Below are positions 17,106-23,621 of a stretch of DNA of 38,666 bases, one piece after another. This stretch comes from Prevotellaceae bacterium (GTDB lineage: Bacteria > Bacteroidota > Bacteroidia > Bacteroidales > Bacteroidaceae): positions 1 through 38,666 of the forward strand of contig JAQYPT010000064.1 of assembly GCA_028726625.1 (NCBI GenBank), in the 5' to 3' direction. Numbering within the stretch: position 1 is the stretch's first letter; the number at the start of each line of letters is the position of its first letter. The notes under the pieces were generated by a model. The model was given only the letters and a program-made list of their open reading frames with translations, was not told the origin of the DNA and made no database searches. The position numbers and the translations under genes are program-made.

Positions 17106-17366
17106 AGTAGATAGATTATTTGCATAGGAAAATTCTACTATCGTGTTAGAAAGATTTTTACAAACATGCTTCCGTGCTTGACTTATTTGCAAGCAAGCAT
17201 ACAACTCGACGCAAATACGTAAAATATGGGCGATTTGTATAAATCAAAGTGAATCAGAGTGTTGTGGAATGAGAGGTGAAAAAACAGGTTTTTTTGCCAC
17301 CGATTTTTCCCCAAAAAGCCAAGAAAAACGGTGAAAAAACAATGCAGTTGAGCCGCAATAGCATGC

Positions 17367-17405
17367 AGATAGTGCGGCAATATGTATGTTATTGTCGCAC
17401 TATCT
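17367..17405. repeat. 16-bp hairpin
   Basis: AGATAGTGCGGCAATA (17367-17382) pairs with 17390-17405 with a single G-U pair and a 7-base loop. There is no T run on either side, so it is not a typical intrinsic terminator; a small mobile-element relic or an RNA structure is possible. Confidence 0.65.
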
Positions 17406-17463
17406 CAATGACTTTTTGCTAAAACAACCTATTTGTTGGAAACGAACGTCATGTAGGCGGGTC

Positions 17464-17485
17464 GTTTGCCTATTGATTTTTTCTA
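17464..17485 (+). repeat. Dispersed repeat, copy 2
   Basis: Identical over 22 bases to 5641-5662 (starts GTTTGCCTATTG), same orientation, also in AT-rich non-coding DNA and followed by AACTTTT within 10 bases. Confidence 0.7.
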
Positions 17486-17767
17486 TTTCAGAACTTTTCA
17501 ATTGCCCTTTTTTCTTGAATATTTAAGACAAAATCAACGAAAACGAGACAAGAGGTCTTAGATGTTTACGGATAAAATACAATAGGGCATCTTTTCTTGT
17601 TATTTCCGTGTATAAATGCGTGATGGCTGCATACGCAAAATTAAGGGTCGACACCTTTGTGTACTGCATTTTAGTTGTTGGTGCATTGGTTCAGGAGCTG
17701 ATATTGATATTCTATTAGTTTTACATACAGTACCCATGATAAAACTATCTAAAAAAATGATTTCAAA

Positions 17768-17798
17768 TTTGTGTTACCAATTTTTTTTCTTATATTTG
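17768..17798 (+). promoter_or_regulatory. Near-perfect Bacteroidetes promoter
   Basis: TTTG (17768-17771), a 19-base spacer and TATATTTG (17791-17798) match the consensus exactly. The lipoprotein ATG at 17831 lies 32 bases downstream of the box. Confidence 0.8.
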
Positions 17799-17830
17799 CA
17801 TCAGAGTTTAACCTAAAATATTTAATAATT

Positions 17831-18820
17831 ATGAAAACAAAGGTTTTAATTGTTTTTTTATTGTTTTTTTTAGTTTCATGTACTACCAATAGTTTAGATG
17901 AAGTATCGTCATCTGGTTCTTTTTCGAGCTTTATGATGTATAATTTAAGTTCTAATGGAACCTTAAATATTATGTCGGAGGATATAATAACACGGGCGAT
18001 GGTTAATGCTGATAATGAAGAGTCTGATCAGGATAATTTTGATATTTATATTGATTATCCTGAAGATACAAGTGAGCGGATAAAGAATTTGACACAATAT
18101 GTAAGCAGTGCAGTTGATATTGTTTCACTGTATAGGCATACAGCTGCAACATTTTATAATGCCCCTTTAAATACCGAAAGCTATAAAATTACGGTTTCAA
18201 AATCTAAAGCAAGAAGCTCCTTAGTTCCTGCATTAAGAGAGGCCAAAAAGTATTTAATGGATCAAGGGATGACATTGGAAGAAATTGACGCTATGGTTAC
18301 GGAAGCTGATGGAGATGAAATTGACCTTATCTCTACCGCCATCGTTTTAGTTAGTCAGGAGAAAGTAAATAATGAACAAACGGCTCAATTACATAAAGGT
18401 TTTTTTGACAGTTTATTATCTCTTTTTGTTACCAAAGCGTATGCGTCAAATAATGATAACATGGAACCAACAAAAAAGACAAATAATGACCCTATTGATG
18501 AACGAGTTATTCCAAGAAAGTTATTTGAAACAGCTCTTGATTGTGGATTAAGGGCTGTTGGTTTAGATATCTTTTACGGTCTTAAGTTTAGTAATGCAAA
18601 AAAATGGCGCATTTCAGTTATTAAGAGAGTTTTTAAGTCTGTTTCTGCAAGAGTCTTAGGTCCTGTGGGAACAGCGATAGCTGCTGTTACTTTTGGAGGT
18701 TGCATGTATGATAATTGGGGTAAGTATACTTGTGAGTATTCCATACCAGTACCTCTGTCGGTTTATGAAAATGAATTTAAAAAAGTTATAATGGAAGATA
18801 AAGATACCCTAGATTCTTAG
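17831..18820 (+). CDS. AT-rich lipoprotein of unknown function with a small-residue-rich hydrophobic C-terminal segment
   Basis: A 329-aa protein with a lipoprotein signal (MKTKVLIVFLLFFLVSC, lipidated Cys17). The frame is open from 17771, but ATG 17831 gives the signal peptide and fits the promoter. The mature part is rich in Ser, Asn and acids, with helical stretches around residues 130-165 (SLVPALREAKKYLMDQGMTL). A linker of Asn/Asp/Lys follows the KAYAS segment. Near residues 250-310 lies a distinct domain: LFETALDCGLRAVGLD, then basic KRVFKSVSARVLGPVGTAIA and FGGCMYDNWGKYTC, with a hydrophobic Gly/Ala stretch between cysteines, somewhat like membrane-active peptides. No family is recognised. 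Codon use is far more AT-rich than that of its neighbours, which suggests transfer. It is followed after 2 bases by a small membrane protein. Confidence 0.8.
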   Translation: MKTKVLIVFLLFFLVSCTTNSLDEVSSSGSFSSFMMYNLSSNGTLNIMSEDIITRAMVNADNEESDQDNFDIYIDYPEDTSERIKNLTQYVSSAVDIVSLYRHTAATFYNAPLNTESYKITVSKSKARSSLVPALREAKKYLMDQGMTLEEIDAMVTEADGDEIDLISTAIVLVSQEKVNNEQTAQLHKGFFDSLLSLFVTKAYASNNDNMEPTKKTNNDPIDERVIPRKLFETALDCGLRAVGLDIFYGLKFSNAKKWRISVIKRVFKSVSARVLGPVGTAIAAVTFGGCMYDNWGKYTCEYSIPVPLSVYENEFKKVIMEDKDTLDS

Positions 18821-18822
18821 AT

Positions 18823-19020
18823 ATGTTAGATTCGTTTTTTAAAATAGTGAGTATTTGTATTGTTGGCTTTATTGTCGTAAGTGCATTGTATTCATTTATC
18901 AAGCATCTTGTGGGTGTAATCATAGCCAAAGAGTATCGTAAAATTGCTAGTATAATTATTTATTTTCTCATCTATTTTATATTGCTTTTTTGGTTCATTA
19001 GGTGTACCGGATTTATATAA
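18823..19020 (+). CDS. 65-aa two-helix membrane protein, possible partner or immunity-type protein
   Basis: The ATG lies 2 bases after the lipoprotein stop, so translation is probably coupled. The 65 residues form two hydrophobic helices, about 4-27 (FFKIVSICIVGFIVVSALYSF) and 42-62 (SIIIYFLIYFILLFWFI), joined by a short basic loop (IAKEYRKIA). No family is recognised. Size and topology are like those of bacteriocin immunity or small accessory membrane proteins, but this is inference only. Base composition is as AT-rich as the lipoprotein gene, and the two form a closed unit with no further gene before the convergent lactonase. Confidence 0.65.
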   Translation: MLDSFFKIVSICIVGFIVVSALYSFIKHLVGVIIAKEYRKIASIIIYFLIYFILLFWFIRCTGFI

Positions 19021-19272
19021 ATCTTGATGGTGCTTATTATGTGGATATATTTGTCAAGCAATGTACGTTGGTTAGCTTCGTCTGTGCTACACTATATTGC
19101 TGACAGAAAATCGGACTTATGGGTTAGCCGGAAGATGCAAGCACACAAAATGTGTCTTATCACAAAAGATGTGATTAATAAATTTGGTACATTGATACAC
19201 ATTTGCAACCTAAATGCAAAGTTCTGGTCATAGATGGTAACGCTCCAAGTTTATGAAAACGAAAGCCATGAG

Positions 19273-20427
19273 TTATTTTGTCACCTCTATCACCCTGAAC
19301 ACACCGTCGCCCTGAATGTCAGGTTGCATCACGATGGGGTAGAACTGTACGCACACCGCCTTATCCACCGAGATGTTTTGATGCGTGTCGGTCAGTAAAC
19401 CATTGGCACTGTTGATGCGGAAAACCTGAATGGTGTTATCGTCGCGACAGGCACAAAGTAGGAACCGTCCGTTGGGGGTAATGTTGAAATGACGTGGGTG
19501 GATGCCTGTTCGCTGATAGCCTACCTTCGTCAACAAGCCTGTTTTTTGATTGATTTTGAAGATGGCAATGCCGTCGTTTTTCAATCGGTTGCTGGTATAC
19601 AAGAACCTGCCGTCGGGTGAAACGTGAATGTCTGCGCCACCTTGTGCGCCCACTTCATCAGACTGCACCTCCTGTATTTTCTTCATATTGCCAAAGTTAT
19701 ATTGGTATGCGGTGACCGCTCCAGACAGTTCGCTCAAGACATAAACAAACCTGCTGTCGGTGCTGAAGGCGATATGGCGAGGTCCTGAACCTTTGGACAG
19801 CTGGGCGGTAACCTTGGCATTGCCCAGTGATTTCATGTCTTCCAGTTCAAAACGCAGCAGTTGGTCGGCGCTGAAATCGGTGGCAATAACACCATTTCCG
19901 TCGGGAAGGAATCGTGCGCAATGAACGTGTGGCGCCTGCTGACGCTCAAGGTTTGGTCCACCAATCGAGCCTTTGAATTGTTGCGACATGGCTGAGAGCG
20001 ACCCATCTACGTTCAAGGGGAACACGCTCATGGAGCCTCCCGAATAGTTGGCCGTCAGCAACAGGTTGCCGTTGGTCTCCACATAGCAAGGGTCTTCGCC
20101 CTTCGTGGGGAACGAACTTTGCAGCTGCATTTGTCCCGTTGTCTTGTCAAACGTGATGGCGTTGACCGCTGCCGACTCGTCATGGTTTTCGCTTACGGCA
20201 TAAATCATCGTGCCGTCTGAGGCGAGTGTTAGGTATGATGGGTTCTGCAGTTCGAGTGTGTCGAGAGGGGTGGCCTTTCCGGTGGACTGATTGAAGTTGA
20301 AAGAGTAAATGCCTTTGCTGGTGCCATTGGTATAGGTTCCAACGATTAGTTTGATGTTGTCTTGCGCCTGCAAGGTCAGGTGGCCGAAGACAGTCAAGGC
20401 GAGTAAAAGTAAATTCCTGATTTTCAT
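19273..20427 (-). CDS. Lactonase family (6-phosphogluconolactonase-like) beta-propeller protein, exported
   Basis: A 384-aa seven-bladed beta-propeller of the YkgB/Pgl lactonase family. An N-terminal signal peptide (MKIRNLLLLALTVFGHLTLQA) indicates export. Family features are LIVGTYTNGTSKGIYSF at the start, NPSYLTLASDGTMIYAVSE, then QAPHVHCARFLPDG, GSGPRHIAFS and GIHPRHFNITPNGRFLLCAC, the repeated P-R-H-x-x motifs lining the central channel. Cytoplasmic homologues hydrolyse 6-phosphogluconolactone; an exported one may act on another lactone, so the substrate is open. The frame extends upstream to 20514, but ATG 20427 gives the signal peptide. It is transcribed divergently from the uracil permease. 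Confidence 0.85.
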   Translation of the reverse strand: MKIRNLLLLALTVFGHLTLQAQDNIKLIVGTYTNGTSKGIYSFNFNQSTGKATPLDTLELQNPSYLTLASDGTMIYAVSENHDESAAVNAITFDKTTGQMQLQSSFPTKGEDPCYVETNGNLLLTANYSGGSMSVFPLNVDGSLSAMSQQFKGSIGGPNLERQQAPHVHCARFLPDGNGVIATDFSADQLLRFELEDMKSLGNAKVTAQLSKGSGPRHIAFSTDSRFVYVLSELSGAVTAYQYNFGNMKKIQEVQSDEVGAQGGADIHVSPDGRFLYTSNRLKNDGIAIFKINQKTGLLTKVGYQRTGIHPRHFNITPNGRFLLCACRDDNTIQVFRINSANGLLTDTHQNISVDKAVCVQFYPIVMQPDIQGDGVFRVIEVTK

Positions 20428-20511
20428 AAAGTATGTTTTGTTGTTGATGTTCGTCATCTCAGATGAAACAAGAGATGTTGTGGAAACCGTACAAGGTACG
20501 ATTGACCAAGA

Positions 20512-20542
20512 CAAAGATATTCATTTTCTTGCACTGTAGCAA
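20512..20542 (-). promoter_or_regulatory. Promoter of the lactonase gene
   Basis: Minus-strand TATCTTTG (20519-20512) with TTG (20542-20540) 20 bases upstream. The leader to ATG 20427 is about 80 bases. The proposed -33 element is one base off TTTG. Confidence 0.6.
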
Positions 20543-20582
20543 TCAATTATTGTTTTTTTATTCACAATTCGATATTAATTTG

Positions 20583-20590
20583 TAATTTTG
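20583..20590 (+). promoter_or_regulatory. -7 box of the uracil permease gene, nearly leaderless
   Basis: TAATTTTG matches TANNTTTG and ends 5 bases before ATG 20596 (ATGATG). The predicted transcription start falls on or just beside the start codon. No clear -33 TTTG is seen. Confidence 0.5.
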
Positions 20591-20595
20591 CCTGC

Positions 20596-21963
20596 ATGAT
20601 GAATACCATTGAATTAACTCCTTTACGTAAGGGAATTGTGGGAGTGCAATTTCTCTTTGTCGCATTCGGTGCAACCGTTTTGGTTCCATTGTTGGTAGGT
20701 TTGGACCCGGCAACAGCATTGTTTACCGCTGGTATAGGTACTTTCATCTTTCATTTGGTAACGAAAGGGAAGGTACCTATTTTCTTAGGCTCAAGCTTTG
20801 CTTTCATCGCACCTATCATTGAGGCCTCCAAGATGTGGGGCATGGCAGGTACGTTGGCAGGTATCGCTGGCGTAGCCTTGGTTTATTTCGTGATGAGTGC
20901 CTTGATTAAATGGCAGGGAAGGAAGCTCCTTGATCGCTTGTTCCCGCCCGTTGTCATCGGTCCGGTGATTATCCTCATTGGTTTGTCCTTGTCGGGTTCG
21001 GCCGTGAACATGGCCAAAGAGAACTGGGCGTTGGCCTTTGTATCCTTGGTGACGGCCATCCTTGTACTGACACTCGGCAAGGGGTTAATTAAATTAGTGC
21101 CCATCGTGTGTGGCATTGTGGTTGGATTCATCGTCGCTTCCCTGATGGGTGAAGTGGATTTCACGAAAGTGCATGAGGCTTCGTGGTTTGCCTTGCCCGG
21201 CTCATTGGCCAGTTTTCATTGGCCAGAGTTTGCTTGGAAGCCATTCATCTACATGATTCCTGTTGCCGTTGCACCGGTGATAGAGCACATTGGCGACGTG
21301 TATGTGGTGAGTGCTGTGGCTGACAAAGATTTCGTGAAAGAGCCGGGATTGCACCGCACCATGTTGGGTGATGGGTTGGCATGTCTTGCGGCAGCCTTCT
21401 TTGGTGGCCCTCCCGTGACCACTTACTCGGAGGTGACGGGTGCTATGCAGATTACCAAAGTGACTCATCCACAGGTCATTCGCATCGCAGCATTAACGGC
21501 CATCGTGTTCTCTGTGATTGGAAAGCTGAGTGCTCTGTTGCAGAGTATTCCGCAAGCAGTGCTGGGAGGAATCATGCTGTTGCTGTTTGGAACCATTGCC
21601 AGTGTGGGAGTTCAAAATCTGATACAGCACAAAGTGAATCTTAACAATCAACGCAATATCATTATTGTGTCGGTGACTTTGACGCTGGGAATTGGTGGTG
21701 CGATGCTCGATTTCAGTCTGCGTGGCGTACTCATCGGCATTCTGATGGTTAGTTGTTTGGTCTATGCCAATGCCGAGAAGCAAGGTTTGGTCAAAGTGTT
21801 ACTTATTATATTAGGTGGCATTGCTTTAAGTACCTTGATCTTCTTTTTGCTTCCTGGTGGCGATATCGAACTGACCAAGATGAGTGGTATTGGCCTGAGT
21901 GCCATTACGGGCGTAGTACTCAACTTGGTGTTGCCTAAGCGTACCGAGGAGGAAGATGCATGA
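20596..21963 (+). CDS. uraA: Uracil permease of the NCS2 family
   Basis: A 455-aa nucleobase:cation symporter (UraA/xanthine permease family) with about 14 membrane segments, a normal family length. Motifs include GVQFLFVAFGATVLVPLLVGLDP near the start, IFLGSSFAFIAP (helix 3), AVAPVIEHIGD, carrying the first substrate-binding Glu, and FFGGPPVTTYSEVTGAMQITKV, carrying the second Glu. These match the uracil branch better than the xanthine branch. It takes up uracil for pyrimidine salvage with a proton. The second of the two initial ATGs (20599) is an equal start candidate. The stop overlaps the next gene's ATG by four bases. Confidence 0.9.
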   Translation: MMNTIELTPLRKGIVGVQFLFVAFGATVLVPLLVGLDPATALFTAGIGTFIFHLVTKGKVPIFLGSSFAFIAPIIEASKMWGMAGTLAGIAGVALVYFVMSALIKWQGRKLLDRLFPPVVIGPVIILIGLSLSGSAVNMAKENWALAFVSLVTAILVLTLGKGLIKLVPIVCGIVVGFIVASLMGEVDFTKVHEASWFALPGSLASFHWPEFAWKPFIYMIPVAVAPVIEHIGDVYVVSAVADKDFVKEPGLHRTMLGDGLACLAAAFFGGPPVTTYSEVTGAMQITKVTHPQVIRIAALTAIVFSVIGKLSALLQSIPQAVLGGIMLLLFGTIASVGVQNLIQHKVNLNNQRNIIIVSVTLTLGIGGAMLDFSLRGVLIGILMVSCLVYANAEKQGLVKVLLIILGGIALSTLIFFLLPGGDIELTKMSGIGLSAITGVVLNLVLPKRTEEEDA

Positions 21964-22304
21964 TGGAGGAGGAATTTGAGCGTTATTGGCTGGAAAACCG
22001 CCGTGAACTTCTGGCGAAGAACAAAGAGTATCGAGAGATAGAAGAAAGCTATAAGATGCGAACGGGCTTCGATTGGCTGCTTTGGGCCTTGCCTGTTGTG
22101 GCGGGAATCCTGACGTTCAACGTGGTTAGTAGTGAGAGCGAGGTGCTGAAGTGGTTGGCCTCTGCGGGAGCTGTCATTGTCGTATTCTTGGTTTGTATCT
22201 GGGTCAAGTCAGCTGTTTCTGGTCATCGACCGTTGGATGAGGTGGAAAAAGAGGTCAAAGCACAGGCATACGAAGCTTTTAAGCGTAGATTAAATCAGCC
22301 ATAA
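21960..22304 (+). CDS. 114-aa membrane protein of unknown function
   Basis: The ATG overlaps the uraA stop (ATGA), so the two are translationally coupled. The N-terminal 35 residues are charged and helical (EEFERYWLENRRELLAKNKEY). Two hydrophobic helices follow at about 39-57 (FDWLLWALPVVAGILTFNVV) and 64-82 (WLASAGAVIVVFLVCIWV), and a charged helical tail ends the protein. Both ends are therefore probably cytoplasmic. No family is recognised. Its 3' end overlaps the convergent hemW gene by 26 bases. It may modulate the permease, judged only from coupling. Confidence 0.75.
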   Translation: MMEEEFERYWLENRRELLAKNKEYREIEESYKMRTGFDWLLWALPVVAGILTFNVVSSESEVLKWLASAGAVIVVFLVCIWVKSAVSGHRPLDEVEKEVKAQAYEAFKRRLNQP

Positions 22305-23439
22305 CAGCATCGCTTACGTACAGTCCTTGCGCCGTCAAACGAATTGAATCGCCCCGAATCTCCAAGAGGTTTTGGGCGATTTGCTTTTCTGCTTGTTGTA
22401 AAAGATACGTCCTGTGTTTAGGAGTGAGTGTCGATAAGTTGATGCCTTCCGATGTTCTCAGTGCGGTTGTTATCAAGTCGTTGTAGCGGGTATCGTCGTC
22501 AAGACATTCGCGCTCGAAAGGAATTTTACCTTGTTCGATGGATGAGATGTATTTCTTGATCTTGGAAACGTTCCACTGTCGCGATTGGATGTCGTACGAG
22601 TGGGCCGAGGCACCGATGCCCAGATAGGGTATGGCGTGCCAATAACTGCTGTTGTGTTGGCTTCGTTTACCAGGTTTGGCGAAGTTGCTGATTTCGTAGT
22701 GCTCATATCCAGAAGCTTTCAGCTCATCCACTAAAGATTGATACATGGTCAAAGAAAGTTCGTCATCAATTTCTTTCACCTTATTATTTCTTAGTAGTTG
22801 GTAGAGTGGTGTGCCCTCTTCGTACATCAAACTGTAAGCCGAGATGTGCTCAACCCCTAGCGCAAGGGCCTTTTGGATGTCCAGTTTCCATTCGTCGAGT
22901 GTTTGGTTGGGAAAGCCAAACATCAAATCTACACTGATGTTGTCAATGCCTATGCTTCGAAGTTGCTGCACCACAGGAGAAATATCTTCCGCATGATGGC
23001 GCCTGTGAAGAAACTTCAATCGCTCGTTGCTGAATGATTGTACACCCATGCTCACTCGGTTTACAGGCGAATGTTGTAGGAATTGAACAAACGATGGTGT
23101 GATATCGTCGGGATTACACTCCATGGTTACCTCACAATGGGTGCGCATCAGCGTATCATCTCCCTGAAAGAAAACTGTGACGATGGTGCTGAAAATCTGT
23201 TGAAGTTGTGCAGGAGTGAGTTGAGAAGGGGTGCCTCCACCTAAATATATGGTGGAGATTGGTGGCTGATGAACAGCACCTGTGTCGTCTGCCGTAGGCA
23301 GGTAATGGCTTCTCAACTGCATCTCTCGGCACAAAGCATCTACATATTGTTGGCGCACATCAAGGTGCGTGGTGGAGTAGAAGCCACAATAGATGCAGCG
23401 ACTGGCGCAAAAAGGAATGTGTATGTATAAGCCAGCCAT
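22279..23439 (-). CDS. hemW: HemW, radical SAM family haem chaperone
   Basis: A 386-aa radical SAM protein of the HemN/HemW class. The cluster cysteines form CxxxCxxC at C11, C15 and C18 (HIPFCASRCIYCGFY), at the very N-terminus as in HemW. YLGGGTPSQL, NPDDI, RVSMGVQSF and DLMFGFPNQTLDEW follow, then the HemW-type HYEISNFAKPG and GIGASAHSY. The missing N-terminal extension of HemN favours the haem chaperone role, often annotated as coproporphyrinogen oxidase, over oxidase activity. It has its own -7 box and is divergent from the EF-G2-like gene. Confidence 0.92.
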   Translation of the reverse strand: MAGLYIHIPFCASRCIYCGFYSTTHLDVRQQYVDALCREMQLRSHYLPTADDTGAVHQPPISTIYLGGGTPSQLTPAQLQQIFSTIVTVFFQGDDTLMRTHCEVTMECNPDDITPSFVQFLQHSPVNRVSMGVQSFSNERLKFLHRRHHAEDISPVVQQLRSIGIDNISVDLMFGFPNQTLDEWKLDIQKALALGVEHISAYSLMYEEGTPLYQLLRNNKVKEIDDELSLTMYQSLVDELKASGYEHYEISNFAKPGKRSQHNSSYWHAIPYLGIGASAHSYDIQSRQWNVSKIKKYISSIEQGKIPFERECLDDDTRYNDLITTALRTSEGINLSTLTPKHRTYLLQQAEKQIAQNLLEIRGDSIRLTAQGLYVSDAVMADLIYA

Positions 23440-23459
23440 GGGTATGGACTATTTTCATG

Positions 23460-23467
23460 CAAAAGTA
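23460..23467 (-). promoter_or_regulatory. -7 box of hemW
   Basis: Minus-strand TACTTTTG (23467-23460) fits TANNTTTG and lies 20 bases before the hemW ATG at 23439. Confidence 0.55.
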
Positions 23468-23503
23468 CTAATTTGATTTAAATATGTTATATTTTTTCTA
23501 TAA

Positions 23504-23511
23504 TACTTTTG
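23504..23511 (+). promoter_or_regulatory. -7 box upstream of the EF-G2-like gene
   Basis: TACTTTTG fits TANNTTTG. The EF-G2-like ATG at 23593 is 81 bases downstream, leaving a leader that contains the small frame at 23526-23621. Confidence 0.5.
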
Positions 23512-23525
23512 CCTTTATTCAAAAA

Positions 23526-23621
23526 ATGACTAACTTAGACGGCATAATCTTAAACAACGTAATACTAACCCTTTTTAAAATCTATAACCGTTATGAGAGT
23601 ATATCAAACGAACGAAATTAA
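23526..23621 (+). other. Possible upstream reading frame overlapping the EF-G2-like start
   Basis: The first ATG after the -7 box opens a 31-codon frame (MTNLDGIILNNV...) that runs 29 bases into the EF-G2-like gene in a different frame. It has no family similarity and could be chance, but its position would let its translation affect access to the main start codon. Confidence 0.3.

Larger units (their letters stand above)
17106..17767. other. AT-rich intergenic region
   Basis: Over 650 bases without a supportable gene. It contains a 16-bp hairpin at 17367-17405, a copy of the dispersed repeat at 17464-17485 and poly-T/poly-A rich stretches. Two 65-66 codon frames (17183-17380 minus, 17616-17816 plus) have no recognisable features. 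The promoter of the following lipoprotein closes the region. Confidence 0.6.

Noticed and set aside
16704..17204. 166-codon minus-strand frame over the end of the permease
   Set aside because: It is a shadow of the permease gene joined to the palindromic repeat, whose translation gives the familiar spurious PLPFGEGSGVR.
17183..17816. Two 65-66 codon frames in the AT-rich gap
   Set aside because: One spans hairpin sequence and the other overlaps the promoter of the lipoprotein; neither has a plausible start or motif.
19024..19233. 69-codon frame after the two-helix membrane protein
   Set aside because: It follows closely on the same strand, but it begins with TTG/ATG without context and its sequence shows no coherent domain; possible third gene, but not supportable.
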